64,000 nucleotides of DNA, from positions 25,847,956-25,911,955 of the forward strand of contig CM049312.1 of NCBI GenBank assembly GCA_026874595.1, in the 5' to 3' direction. A program made the position numbers and the translations under genes. The stretch comes from Sipunculus nudus. Taxonomy: Eukaryota > Annelida > Sipuncula > Golfingiida > Sipunculidae. The notes under the pieces are model-generated. The model was given only the letters and a program-made list of their open reading frames with translations. It was not told where the DNA came from and made no database searches. This document shows positions 25,986 to 39,173 of this stretch, one piece after another; positions within the stretch are counted from its first letter, which is position 1; every line of letters begins with the position of its first letter.

Positions 25986-25991
25986 TTTATT
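25986..25991 (-). terminator. Poly(A) signal of copy B (AATAAA)
   Basis: Canonical AATAAA on the minus strand, about 40 bp after the stop codon. Confidence 0.7.
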
Positions 25992-26027
25992 TGCAAATGT
26001 TAAATTTCAAAAGTAGGCAAACCCACT

Positions 26028-29000
26028 TTAGAAGTTCTTCATGACCTCTGAAAAAAAGAAGACAGAAGTAATATAAATCCTGACCGGTCTCTGCATCAGA
26101 GTTTTGATTATGCAGCTGTGACCAGCACAAAACTATGTATGAGGTTATTTCTGTATAGTATTACACTGTATTATTTAATATAATAGTATATATTTATATC
26201 TTTTATTTCTTTATAAGCCGTGTTATTTCATGACTTATTAACCAAATATAAGATAAAAAATACGTTGGTTTTTATTTACCGTAATTATTAAATATTTTGT
26301 TAACTATTTTAAAAAGAGCGAATAGCATGCAAAGAAATAGTGGTACGCAAAGATATTTTTTTTGTTAATTTAAACATTTTCTGATAAAGTGATACAATAC
26401 CATCAGTTACTGATAATCTGTAATATTTTGGCTCCGCCAGATGTAGTGTTCTACTAAAATGGAATTAACAGACCAGTTTAACATTAAGATTATGTTGACA
26501 ATAAATAAATCATGTAAGACGTACCACACATGAGTTCGTGACGGGTCATCTCGTCGCTGGCGTCCTCCAGACGCTGCTTCATGTCCATGTACCACTTGCC
26601 GATCTCCTCAGCACAACGTGGGGGCTCACCGCTCTCAATGCAACCCTCAAACTGCTCTAGCTTGTCTCTGTAATACGGTACAGGTATGTAAGAGTTAACG
26701 CTATAGAGAAAACCGGCCAGTTATGATATTAAACCTATTGAGCCCATTTCTATAAACCCATTCCTTTAGTTAAATGCTCTTTTAAAATAATAGAATTATT
26801 GTTTGTGAAGATGGAATACCATAGAAGGTTGACAATATGCTAACGTATTAAATATAACACGATAATAATGATGACAGAACGATAGCAGTGATAATACACG
26901 GTCAACCACCACACCCAGATTGACGTTAACCCATTCAAACACACATGCACATTCTCTCGCGTAAAAAAAAATTCTATCTCACCTATACTGTAACACATCC
27001 TCGCAATAATACACAGCATTTACTTATAAAAGGTTTTAAAATACAATAAAGATGTTTCCACTACAAAATTCTATACAACAATACACCCGTAGCCTTTCAC
27101 CCCAACACTTTCTACACCATAGCCATATATTCCTCGTATCCCCGACCGAACCTTAATTCTACAACTGCACATCCTCTGAGCACCAACCCGTCACAAATTC
27201 TACTTAAAACATCTGCCCTTATCTATACAGAACACACCCTCACATCACCCATCCATCAACAATGTACTCACACCAATAAGCATCGTAATAGGCCCACCAG
27301 TACACATACGCACACCAACCGGCCTAGAATCTACCATTATATACCGTCATTAATGACAAACTCTTTTAGATAATTCAGTAACTCGGTACTCACCCGCATT
27401 TCTCGTCATTGAGAATAACGTCCATCTTGTCAGGGCACATGTCCAGTCTAGCGGCGCAGCTACCCAACTTCCTGCCAACATCCTCAAAGCACTGGTCGTG
27501 CTGACCTGTTAATGAGGAAAGCAGCCAAGTTGTCATGCAGAGCATTTTGAAGTTGAGAGACATGGCTACAACGTTCAATCCATTTAATGGGATTTTGTCC
27601 AGGTACATTTAAATTACAGCTAAAGGGTATATTGAACAAAGTCAGGCTTTCTTTGAGCGGCCAAATCAATGGTGTGCATTAAAAGAAGTATAATTAAACT
27701 GTCAAGATTGTATTGTTCATGAAGAGTTTCACTGACCGGCGATACAGTATTTGTGGAACTCCCTCATAGCGGCGGCCATGAAGACCTTCTTTTGGCTCCT
27801 CTCACATCCGTCCAGCAGCTGGAAGACGTACTTGTAGGCCTCTGATAATAATAAAAAATATATAATTTGTATCAGAGGTCATTTTTACTATGTATGCCAC
27901 TAAATTTCCTATATTCGTGGGAGCTTATTTTAAAAGGAAATATTCAAGCCCTTGATAATGGAAGGCCTCAGATAATGAAAAGAACGTTCTTATAATTTGA
28001 TATAATAGGCCTATGTAAAAGAGGTCATTTTTACTACTGTATATTTCCATACAAATAGGAGCTGATTTTGAAACTAAAAGGTCAGCCTCTGGTACTATTC
28101 TTTGGAAAACATTGCAGCTTCTTTGTAATCCAACAACGAACTATTAAGTACTTGCAATTCAATGATTGATTCTATCTAGATATTAGTTGATGTTGAATTA
28201 TACAAAACAACTGTAGCTATTACGTGCGAGATAAAATGGGTTCTCTATAACGGCAGTAGGATCTATTTGTACTTTTGTTTTCTATAAAACTGTTTCAGCG
28301 AACAAGTTAAACAGGTTTTCCTTTTTTGCCAAGATTTGACAATGACACAGTACAGGGTCTTTGGAGGCACAATTCTGTAACCGATAACATTATGCACATT
28401 GTTGCGGCTAAGTGCTAACTTATAAACTATTATCTATCAGATATAACGGTATGTCTAATAAAAAGATAATTGATTTGAAGGAAGATTGCCCGATCTGATC
28501 ATAAACGTTAGTATTCCAGCAGTACTTGGCGGTGGAACTTGATGAAGCATAAATAAAGCATAAGATTTAGGATGAACAATCGATAGTTACCGATGTGTGC
28601 GTCGGCGTCCCAGCAGAGGTCAGTGGGGTTGATCTCTTCCTTCTCGATTCTCTCCATGATGGCGGGAGGAGGGGTCACCTGGATCCAGCGGCTTTTGGTG
28701 CATTGGAAATACAGCTGTTACGAAGTGTAATAAACTCAGCTTTTATGCGTTGTGTAATAAATACAGCTGTAACTTTAAGTTACAAATAAGATTGTAACGA
28801 CGTTTAATCAATACAGCTTAACGGTAAGTATGTTATTCAAGTATGACGATGTGTAAGTAATAAACCTTTGATGACTTAATGTTTAATATGTAATATTTAT
28901 TGTAATAAAAACAGCCCTTACGATATGTAATCAATACATTACACAGAAAAAAAACTGTGTAATTAATGCAGCTACTATACTTCATGCTGTACATCGTTTT

Positions 29001-29315
29001 AGGAAATAAATATGCATGTTTGCTTTTGTGTTCTTTTTTTTTTAATTTTAACTTACAAGGTTTTCCAAAATTTTTCTCAGTCTGATATATAGTATTTATT
29101 GAAAATACGCAAACAACAAATATCATTAAGGCGGTAAAATAGTAATCTTTTCTAATTTTGATGACCAGTAAGTTAGTTACCCCGTTTTCCTTGAACTGGA
29201 AGCTGTGTTCAATTCTGCTCTCGAGGTCTTCAAACATGGACATGTCACACTGAGGGCCCTTAGCGCACCTGGCAGCGGCCACGGCCAACAAACAGGCGGC
29301 GATAATGATCTTCAT
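26028..29315 (-). CDS. Secreted cysteine-rich protein, copy B (six coding exons)
   Basis: Coding exons: 29,181-29,315; 28,591-28,714; 27,737-27,841; 27,394-27,505; 26,525-26,667; 26,028-26,047. Exon lengths, phases and GT-AG borders are the same as in copy A, and the joined frame is open for 212 codons. By my reading it differs from A at about four residues (A for V at 6, R for K at 16, K for N at 19, and Y for F in the KYVFQLL motif of the third coding exon). All 13 mature cysteines are kept. Introns 3-6 remain closely alignable with A, so A and B look like the most recent duplication. The product is probably secreted; its role is unknown. Confidence 0.92.
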
Positions 29316-30281
29316 CTGAAATCATTATCATATTTATATAATTAATAACGGCTGTTTTGACACACACACATATATATATAAATTCGCCTCTGCCGATATG
29401 TCTAAGTTTTTATTCCTGCATACAAATATGTGCATAACCGCATAAATATGACAAGGCCTAAATCCCGCCTTTACCAATGGATCAATCAGCCGAAATCCCG
29501 ATTTGGGTTTAGACCGAATTGAATTCTGATCGTGATTATATCCAGTTCAAACCACGATAGAATACTGGCTTGAAGATAAAATTGTATGAATGAAAGGACC
29601 CTTTTCCCTCTAATGCCATTACTTAAACGTTGTCTTAAAATATGTTAGACTTGATCAGTGGACAGTTTTCTGGCTTATGGTAAATGAAATAGCCATTTAT
29701 ATGCATTTACCTTTGCATACAGAGGTTTATTTATTTTGGCTGGAAAACTAATGTGCATTGACAATGAGCGCATTGATAACATAGATAACTGATGTTGAAT
29801 ACAGTTATAAAATTTAACTGAGAATTTGATAACTGTGTCAGTTTGTAATTTTAAACTTATAAAAATGACCATTACAGTATGCTGCAATCTATACCTGCAA
29901 TATCATCTATGCATCGCAACCCTGACTACATTCTAAAAATCGACGGATATCGGCCGGAATCGAATATCGGCGAGGAGCTCGTAGCTCGACTGATTTTAAA
30001 AACCCACCGTTGACCGAATGGTAATTGAATGTATACGTAGCGTCATAGGAACTCTTATTCATCACAAAAACTTTAGAATTAGTAGCCAGTGATACGCTGC
30101 ATATCAACTACCATCACACAGAAAATGACAGATATATTATAATATCACAAGTTAAATTAGAAGTAAGAATAATCTAATGAGAAACAATTCTGGAAATAAA
30201 GGTTTGAGTAAAAATAATTCTTTTTTTTATAGAAAGGCTAAAATGGTCTAATTTCCTTCTCACAATTGGGAATTTCACATA

Positions 30282-30491
30282 ACGAACATTAAATAATGTT
30301 AAAAACAATTTTGTTCCGGTCTTCTATCCTATCCAATATAAAATTTAAAGAATACGCATGTACAGAAAAATCCTAAAATACTTAAATTCTTAAAATTGGA
30401 AACCTGATGATATATACCAAAATAACATCATGATATTCTAAATCGAGCCACTCACCTTTACGATTCTTGGTGTCAGCGATGTACTGATGAT
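30282..30491. repeat. Segment of copy B nearly identical to one in copy C
   Basis: About 210 bp covering the end of intron 1 and exon 1. It matches 44,478-44,686 with about five differences by eye, far closer than the surrounding B/C sequence. Confidence 0.8.
30456..30490 (-). other. Non-coding first exon of copy B (upstream end approximate)
   Basis: The minus strand reads GACACCAAGAATCGTAAAG followed by the donor GTGAGT. It lies ~25-30 bp downstream of the TATA box and carries no ATG. Confidence 0.75.
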
Positions 30492-30504
30492 GGCAGTCAA
30501 AAAT

Positions 30505-30565
30505 GGGGAACCTTATATAGGCTGTAGGCCGCCTCCGTGTTTATTCAGCCGGATATCGATGGAAA
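30505..30565 (-). promoter_or_regulatory. Core promoter of copy B
   Basis: CTATATAAGG at 30,511-30,520, preceded by the conserved GC block. The forkhead-like core is ATAAACA here (30,538-30,544) rather than the GTAAACA of A and C. Confidence 0.7.
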
Positions 30566-30711
30566 CTCTTCATGTACTGGTTGTGTACTTAACACCAACA
30601 GAGTATTATTCTAAATGTACTGTGGAATCAATTGTATCAGAGTGAAAATATGATCAGTTGTTAAAACATTTGACAGCATATGTTAATACAAACCACGGAT
30701 GGTTTTTATAT

Positions 30712-30835
30712 TTTACTCAGGTGTAAAAATATATTATCGGGTCACCAGGCTGCTTGGTTGAACAGGTGAGGTACAATGTGTTGTATCAAATACCTTTATT
30801 ATCGTATTATTTCTATGTTGCCAAGGAGATATTGT
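30712..30835 (-). promoter_or_regulatory. Conserved upstream module of copy B
   Basis: ACTCAGGTGTAAAAATATAT, GGGTCACCAGG and AACAGGTGAGG in the same order as in A. The GGCGTCATC core of A and C has diverged to GGGTCACC here. Confidence 0.55.
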
Positions 30836-30839
30836 TATT

Positions 30840-32988
30840 GAGTTTCATCTGAACAAATAAAATGAGTCCTGCTTAATGGATGTGAGAATTATACGTGCAT
30901 TTCAATAAAATGTAAAATATTTCTCGTTAGTTTTAGTAAATACATGTATATTGTTTTAAATGAATAACACACGCAAATAAAGGTTTCCCGAGTGTGGAAA
31001 GTATTTGGAATATTTATAGGATCATTAAATGCTTTAATATGAAACGTTTGCGTTAATGTATCAGCCTTTTGACGGTTTTATTTCAAATGAAGTTTCATCG
31101 TCACATAGTGGTAAAATTGTTCTTTGGGAATTTCCTGTACAATGATATGTTTAATGTGAAGATGAGTAGGATGAGTATATAACGTAACATATTTTAAAGC
31201 CAAATAGAAGATTCCATATTTACATTTGCATACGCAAACTTTCTATATGCAGTACTAGCCGGGATGTGAAGCTTGTAAACAAATGCGGGAAGATTTATTG
31301 CGATTTACAATACGAACAACCAAGCAAACACAACTCTATATATGTATGGTATAATATATTGAAAATCAAATGAAAAGGGCAAAAAATATACTTTTGTGAA
31401 TGGAAATATCTTAATGACGATTAATTCATCTTACCCCTTTAAATATTTACAATTGTGTTAGAATCATTATTCTTAAATTAAAATATAGAAAGAAATAAGG
31501 TACAGGAATTTGTCATTACTATGAGCCAACATTACAATGGATATATTATCACGTTAATTGACATATGCATGTATGTTAAATGTATCAATGTTTTATAGGT
31601 AGCAGGTAATTACTGAAATATTCAGATTGTGGATCTGTTTCCATTGGAAAACTTACGTTTTAAGTACAGATTAAAAGGGTCGGGGAGACTCTTGACATAG
31701 GGGATGAGGAAAAACAAATTTACTGCGTCCGCAGTCCTGATTCAGGATTTGAGGTATTACACATTTATTGATTTCTATGTAATGCTTATTTCATCTTTTT
31801 CGGTCTTCAATAATGAAGAAAATAAAGGATATCTATTTTTTTAAAAAAGTAAGATGTCAAGACCAAGAAGAAAATTCCCAAATTTATATTAGAATAAGAA
31901 GAAAATTTATTATGTATCCAACATTATTTATTAGGAACAGGGCTTCTGCAGCGCATACTCTTTACGACTGCGTATCCACTAATCTCGATCCTTTCGGATT
32001 TGGCAACATTGTAACGCTTTCCGAAACATCCTCAAGCATGGTCTAGCAGAATCGTAGGTTAAGCTGTCATGTGGTTAAAATTTTGAAATTAGCACTGGAA
32101 TTTACAGCAATCCTTGCATCTGTTACTTAGAAAATTGCATTGTCAACCTCAGTTCTAGAATTTGAAAGTTTGCGGCTGTCTTTTACAGTATTCGAGACCT
32201 TATGGATACTTGAACTATGGTGCAGTAGATATTACCTAATGAAGTAATGCAGCTTAATAAACAAATCAAATCATGTGCTAAAGTTAAAAATTGATTAAGA
32301 AATAAATGATAAATTTAGCAGTTGTGAAGGGCATTGAATATTTAGTCTCACGAGGAAATTGGGGAAGGGTCTTTGAATATATATATATACTAGCTGATAG
32401 ACCCGGTATACCGGGCTTATTCCCGGGGTTGGGGAGATTTATAAACTGAGATGTGAAATGTATGCTCATTTTTTTATTCTAAAAGTTAACAGAAAATATA
32501 GGTTTTCAGTGGAAAACTGTCTTAATAAGATATGTATAAACATAAACACTTCAGAATAACTCACGAACCTCAATGAGGCACAAAAACGTTTCTATGTCCA
32601 GCTGCCTGTATCTTAATTTTATCTGCCTCTTACTTTCAAACTACATGAATCCTAAACATCATACCGCCCGTCCGTATAAACTCAATTCGTGAGAGATCCT
32701 GCAGTCGCTCCAATAATTTTAACATTTATTTTGTGGGGCTCTCCTCGTGGCATGAAATTTATACCCCGGTATATTTACCTTGAAGACCTGGACAGTGATG
32801 GTGTTTACATTGCAAACCGGTATGAGACACGGGGGCAATCAGGTTTTCAATGATATTTGACTGGATTCAATCATTGGACGTATAAAGATTAGGTTGATGT
32901 GAGCAACACATGAAAGGTTAATTAAATGTACGTTGCAAGGAAACTGTTCCCGAAGAATGAAACAGAAATATGCATACCTTGTAAGCAG
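30840..32988. other. Intergenic region 5' of copy B
   Basis: 30,840-31,630 pairs with the 5' flanks of A and C. From there to 32,988 nothing is recognised beyond AT-rich sequence and a short CCCGGTATACCGGGC palindrome (about 32,402-32,416). Confidence 0.45.
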
Positions 32989-33172
32989 CAGAAGCGGACC
33001 ATACGGGACTGCATGCAGAGGGCCCGTATTCATTTTCAACCGCCGCAAACTTTTTTTTATCGTATCAGACAAATTTTGAGGCCTGAAACCCCCGACACCA
33101 CCCCAGCCCTGTTCCTGAAATTGGGACCCTGAATTAGGTTTTGTCATTAATCCTCCTGGGTTGAACTCTCCA
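32989..33172. mobile_element. Degenerate copy of the 0.2-kb GCGGATCC element
   Basis: Starts CAGAAGCGGACC and follows the same internal order as 35,198-35,405 (CGCCGCAAAC, TCAGACAAA, GGCCTG, CATTA(A/G)TCCT, GGTTG(A/G)ACTC). The right terminal repeat is lost. Confidence 0.6.
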
Positions 33173-33472
33173 TTTCATATAGCGAAAAACATGTGTTTTA
33201 CCCTTTTACTGACCACGCACGTGGGTCAAATCCCTCATTGAAAGCAAGCGTTATTCATATGAACAAAAATCCTTAGTGTTAGAGGTAAAGTGACCACGAT
33301 GCACGCATTCCGGTGATTGACGAGGGCAGTTCGGCTGTGCTCGGTAGAAAAACGGAAAAATCACTCAAAATTATATGTATATTAAAAATCATTTATTTTC
33401 ATATCGCCTATGTCACTGCGGGGATAAAAACCTTTAAAATGATGTATGGCACAATATTGTACACAACGCGGT

Positions 33473-33522
33473 TTTAGAGAACACTGCGAACAAACGTGAA
33501 CTGAATTCCTTTTATAAGTATT

Positions 33523-33530
<8 letters not shown>
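33473..33530. repeat. Short dispersed repeat shared with intron 2 of copy D
   Basis: AGAGAACA(C/T)TGCGAA, GAATTCCTTTTA and AAGTATTAGATAT occur in the same order at 52,711-52,775. Confidence 0.6.
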
Positions 33531-33584
<54 letters not shown>

Positions 33585-33585
33585 A
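33524..33585. repeat. (TA)n microsatellite
   Basis: Nearly pure AT dinucleotides with one TT interruption. Confidence 0.95.
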
Positions 33586-33589
33586 CCTA

Positions 33590-35197
33590 AATGTTATGCA
33601 TATTGGAGGGTCTTTTTATTACTCCGAGTTTCACGCCAGTGCACTGGATGGAATCAACACCCGGACGATCATCAGACAACTTGGGGCCCAGTTGGGACTG
33701 TTACTACTCTCTTTGCTAGTTCGGTAGCTTCAGAGGTGGGAATTAGGAAACTATTTCTTTACGCCTATTTAATCGGATTATTGACTTGTGGCTTTTGTTA
33801 TGTAATAAGTTGTGCTTTTTCTCCTCGACACAGAAGTTACATTGATCCGAGATACGTTTCATTGTGTTAGAGTGTTGGATTATTTCCCTGGTAGTTGAAC
33901 ATTGGATGTTCTTACTCTTTAGATAAATATGCTTCGAAAGTTCTTTTTCTCGTTTTCTTAACGTTCATTTGCGGGATGATTTGTTGTGGTTATTGTACCG
34001 GTTTTAAATATGCCACTTACAAATCCAATGAAGCAAGCTGTTTGGTTTTCGGTGCTTTATTCATAAATATTAATTTTCATAATGGCAAAGTGTTTCAATA
34101 ATATTCCGATATATACGTTTTTATTATTATTGCTGTTTTAAAATATCAATAAATATTTAATTGATTATGATTTGCTGTTTTACGTGAATGGGAAATATTG
34201 AAACGCTTAATTCAGAAAGATAAACATATTTCAGTCAAGTGGAAAAGGGTGTAGTTGGGAGGGAACAGGTGAATGAAATGTTTGTATTTCACCTTGAATA
34301 TGCATGCCGCCTTCCCATCCAAAAATAGTAACATTAAAATTGGGGTTACAATTGAAAAAGAGGTCATAGTCGTTAACCACTCATAATTATCATTTTCTAT
34401 ACAATTATAGTAATGGTGCATAAAATCACGTCAAAGGTAATATTTAAATAACAATGAAAATACGGGCGTAGCAAAGGATATCAGCGTTCTTTGAATAGTT
34501 GCAGCAAATTTTTAACTAACAATAACCAGCAACAATGGTTGGTTTTCTCACTGTAAACTAAATTCTTGCTGCGTCTGTTTATTTAATGTATTTTTCACAA
34601 TATTTATAAATGGTAGCTTAAATATTCTTTAAATATAAATAGTCAACTCAATGACGAGCGGGCAACTTATTCTAATAAATGAAAGGATAATGATTTAATG
34701 AGGAAACGGTAGTACTTTCAAAAGATAAATTTCTTTTCCATTATCATTCATGCGGAAAGAAAGATTCTACAAAGATACTTTGGCTTGTTAAATACAGGCG
34801 TAACTAGCAGGTCTTTGGGCTTCCATCCTGAGATGATTTTATTGTTGTAAACGGAACCATAGTCAAATTCATGATAACAATACAGTTTATCTATTTCAAC
34901 TGTAGGCGCTCTAAAACTGATGATATTTTGTTTTTTCTTGAAGATTCCTAGAAACCGGATAGCTGTTTCCCTATCAGAGAGCAGCCAATTTTTCTCTTAA
35001 TCTTACTTATATTACACGGTCAGAGAAAATCTTAAAGGCAGCTGGTGTTCGATTTCATCTATATTTATTATAGCTGGCTGAGTTTTATCAATAAAGGTAC
35101 AAATACTGATTCTTAAAATGAATGCCATTGATACATATTATAAATGTGCTAAATCATTTTCCCTGCAAATTACTATACAAAATACGTGATATATAAT
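33590..35197. other. Intergenic region, no gene seen
   Basis: AT-rich sequence on both strands. Short frames, such as a plus-strand one at 33,895-34,101, lack splice partners or recognisable domains. Confidence 0.4.
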
Positions 35198-35405
35198 CAG
35201 AAGCGGATCCAGGAGAAGGGTCTAGGGTGTCCGGACCGCCCCTTTTTCATTCGCCGCAAACCTGTTTTTTAAATGTTTCAGACAAAGTTTTGCGGCCTGG
35301 ATCCCCCTTTTCCGGACTTAGTGATCTGTTTTTTTTAGGATTTTCATTAGTCCTACTTGGTTGGACTCCCCCCCCTTTTTTTCCTAAACCCTGGATCCGC
35401 CTCTG
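35198..35405. mobile_element. 0.2-kb non-autonomous element with CAGAGGCGGATCCAG-type ends
   Basis: The left end CAGAAGCGGATCCAGG and right end CCTGGATCCGCCTCTG are inverted repeats with one mismatch. The internal part resembles 32,989-33,172. It is too short to code and fits a MITE-like element. A clear target duplication is not visible. Confidence 0.75.
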
Positions 35406-37495
35406 TTAATTATTTAATTGTCAATTCCATACTTCCCCTCATATAGCACAAACACAGCCCCTGGTAAGTTTGTAATAAACAATATCAAATTTTACTGTAA
35501 ACTGATACACATCCCCACTTTCCTTTTTCAACAATTCGGATGAAATATTCAAAGAGGTAGAACTGACACGACTACAACGGTACAAATATTCCATTGTTCG
35601 TTACCACGGTTACCGAGGCACGCCCATGTAAACTCATTTGCATTACAGCGGGACGCGAATGTAAAACGCGGAGAACACTTTTCCCGAATATTGCCAACTA
35701 CAGCTGCGTGCTGTAATAATAAGACAATTAACCAATAAATAAGACAAGCGGTACTTCTTCCGAATATTACCGATAGTTGTCCATAAATTTTTGCGTAAGT
35801 AGGCCTAAGCGTCGCAGAATACTTTAATGCAGATTATGTCCCGTTGAGTTTCATGCAGATGAGTAAAACTTCTTTCTAGTAGACCCAAAGAACAGATTCA
35901 TATCTGTGTTAAAATCTCCAAATAGTTGATACTTTTAATGCCGAACGAACCTCGTGTCTCACGGCCCCGTCCAGTATTTTCAGAAACCACATGTGACTAC
36001 CGCATAATAAAAAAAGTTAAAAATAAATCAATGCGGACGGGTCCCGTTTGATTTTTCCTTCGAACAAGTGAGGGTTAACGTTTTCTGTGAACATGATGTG
36101 ATCGGGTGTCATTACTAAAAGCGATGTTTCGTCCGGCACGTGTCGGTCACGACTGACCAATTCTTTTGTTAGGCTGGGGCCAGGCGAAGCTTGTTTGCTG
36201 AACACTGATCCGATTAACTGCGGTACAGGTGCACCGAGTGATAAACATCTAAGTCGAGCCACCGGTGTATTACATGTGTTTATGTTCTCGTCTTTCTTGC
36301 GCATACGGCAGCTGCTAATAAACCATGATTTCCAAAAACTTGCACTGTCTTTCTACAAATTCAAATACCCCATGATATGCGTTTTGTAAAAAACCACGAA
36401 ATTTTAAGCCAACTATATTATCTGAATCTACCAGTATATGTGTTTGTTTGTAGCCCTGCTTGGGCTTTAGTATATTTACGTTTACTCCTAATATGCTTAA
36501 AATGAAACGTGATTCCATATACCGTTAGACGTAACTCAGTACTAGCTCTTATCACTAAAGCCCTGTTAAGTCCGTATGGTGAATCCCTTATATTTGCATA
36601 TTAGGGAGTCACAAGGCTCCTGGGAATTCCCTAACATTTGCAATTCAGGCCGTCACGCCTCCTGTGAATGGCATCGTTGCTATGAGGAAGCTTAACAGCG
36701 GTCCCATAGGGTATAGACAGCTCAACCCGCTCGGCAACATTCGCGCTGAAATCATGTATTCAGAAAGTCTATACTATTACATGGACCTTTATGTCTTATG
36801 ATATATCTCGGCTGTTCGAACATTACGGTCCATAGGCCAAATGTAAGTGCACTTTAAACACTGCCGCATCGATTTGTTCTGTGTATTTGTTACTGTTCAA
36901 GTTACACTTGAAAGTCTTGTACCACTGTTCAGTTGCAAACACGCTGATCGCCGTGATACATGTCTTTTTTTTGTGTATAATGTTGATAATAGTGATAAAC
37001 ATAATTATATATGCTATTGATTGTAATGAACACTTTAATCTGTGTGTGTTATATTTTTAAACTTCCTTTCACTCCCTGTCAACTCTTGCATTAAGACTAC
37101 TCCTGTATTAGGCCACTTTTATCCAATCTGAAAAATGACCGTTATATAAGAGTTCACCTGTATGTTTATATGTATGTTTATATGTAAACATATGTGTGTG
37201 TGCGGTATTAACATCAATAAAAGGACAACACATTTGAATTTCACAAATAAAATTTGATAAATTAGACGACCTTTAACTCTATGAAGTTCTTTAATCATAT
37301 TCCTTAATCCTTAATCATAATGAAATTTACGATAACCATACAATTGATCTATTTTAAAAGTGTTGGCGGTCTAAATGTTGATGTTTGTTTTGTGTTTCCC
37401 TTAAGATTCCCCTCTTTTTCTCTTGTTTTGAATAATATATATATATAATCAATGTAACACATTTACAAGTTCAAAACATCATAGGGAAAGTGTTC

Positions 37496-37548
<53 letters not shown>

Positions 37549-38430
37549 TTCCATCCAAGATGTCAATACAAGAATTTTTTATTTTGTTCAAACCATTACT
37601 GGTTCATGAACCCGTATAAAGCGTTAAAATCATGTTGGTCATAAATTTATAAGGGATAAAATGTGAGTGTAGTAAAAAAAATTATAATGGTTAATTCGAA
37701 TTTACGAAACGCCTGGTTGACTCTTAGGAAGAATGGACACGTCAACCTGGTAACAAATAAATGTAAAATTAAACATTTTGATTATATAATTTTAAATATG
37801 TAATTTTACCTGCGCTACTCAGCGATCATGCGAGAGAGTCGGTGGTTATTTTCACCCATATAAATACATGTATATAGATTTAACCTCACATGAACTTAAA
37901 AAGTAGTCGCTCTTTCGATATTTAATGGAAATATCGAAATTTTATAAAGCTATAAATTAAATTACTCTTAAGTCTTGTCATATATAATGGGAAGACAATG
38001 GATGAAATTCGCTTTTTCTGGAGGGTATTGTTTAGGTTTATATTTTAATGTATTGTATGTAATTATCTTACAGAAAAAAGCATAATGTATGATGGGATAT
38101 GTATATAGCAAAAAGCCTCTAAAGTCTCATCTGAGAAAGAACACACTCCATATAACATAAGAAACCCACTTTGATTTAATTTACATCTTGTGGTATGAGG
38201 TATGTATTGATCATCATACACGAAAATGTTGCACCCCATCAAGACTTATCAGACCCCCCCCCCCCACCAAGTGTTTACAAGGCTAATTATTCAAGAAAGA
38301 AACGTTTAGTATTTCTCTATTTCACGACATTTAAGAATATGAGAGACGGTGGCGATGCAGGTGATCATTCAAACGGCTTTGCAAAAGGCGTAGCTGTGTC
38401 ATCATGCAATTATCACGATGAATGCGATGG
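35406..38430. other. Intergenic region between copies B and C
   Basis: No gene is supported. There is a GC-richer patch at 35,930-36,740 with two minus-strand open frames (36,017-36,304 and 36,315-36,518) that I cannot assign. A possible short inverted pair (CTGTTAAG near 36,564 and GCTTAACAG near 36,690) could bound a small element. Microsatellites are listed separately. Confidence 0.4.
37499..37545. repeat. (TA)n microsatellite
   Basis: Uninterrupted TA repeat. Confidence 0.95.
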
Positions 38431-38502
<72 letters not shown>

Positions 38503-39060
38503 GATTTGTCCATTACACTGCTTCTTCACGTCCCTCTAAAATCGCTCGCCGTGCAACCATTGTCGATCAGATGTGTCCAAAGTCGTCCGAAACCAAGTGG
38601 TCTGATGGCCGTTGGACTGAAGAGCAGTCGGGCCATCAGGTTTCGGACAATTGAAGTCACATTCATTAATTCCGTCCTTCCGTCCGTCTGCCTGGATGTT
38701 CTACAATAATCAGAGGTTCGTTTGCCCATCACATCCTTGCGGTCGCTTCAAAGAACCGTTGAAATATTCCCCTCACGCAACTAATAGACTTTCATACCAA
38801 TGAACTCTCTGCCTACAGACAATAGACCCCTAGATTAAAGGCCTTTTTTTATGATAACTGGTTAAATTTTCCTGCCAGAGCACCTTGGGTTAAAATTCCA
38901 CAAGAAGCCGACTTTAACTTTCGGTCCACTTATTAACAAGGGATCAGTGCGTTCCACTATGTGACCTTGCGTTAAAATTGTTTACCCTTTTCGATTTCAT
39001 TCAGTAATCACCCAGGGAGATGCAGAATTTAAGAAATCGATATGTTTAAACAATAACATG
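38331..39060. repeat. Shared 3' flank block of copies C, D and E (copy C version)
   Basis: About 38,395-38,425 and 38,500-39,060 match 48,140-48,960 and 62,130-63,500. Common landmarks are GATTTGTCC, AGTCGTCCGAAA, a CAATAGACC/CAACAGACC-type segment and GGAGATGCAG. This block lies just beyond the 3' end of each of the three units. Confidence 0.7.
38433..38497. repeat. (TA)n microsatellite
   Basis: AT dinucleotide run with one AAA interruption. It creates artificial IYIYIY reading frames. Confidence 0.95.
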
Positions 39061-39147
39061 GAGATGCAGGGCTAGATTAGATATTGGAAAAGCGAGAATA
39101 AACAGAAGAAAAAAAAAGTTCGTATGACTTTGTTAGTTTTCGTATAA

Positions 39148-39153
39148 TTTATT
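39148..39153 (-). terminator. Poly(A) signal of copy C (AATAAA)
   Basis: AATAAA on the minus strand, about 20 bp after the stop codon. Confidence 0.65.
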
Positions 39154-39173
39154 TAAAAATAGTGAATCCCATT

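Noticed and set aside
28833..29315. 160-codon open frame running from exon 2 of copy B through intron 2
   Set aside because: The GT donor after the conserved glycine and the matching exon in all other copies show that the coding part ends at 29,181; the rest is intron read-through.
36017..36518. Two minus-strand open frames in a GC-richer patch
   Set aside because: No recognisable domain, no shared neighbour in other units, and splice signals that would join them are not evident. Kept only as a note in the intergenic entry.
38331..38709. IYIYIY-type frames near 38.4 kb and THTHTH frames near 24.0 and 42.8 kb
   Set aside because: Translation of (TA)n and (CA)n microsatellites.
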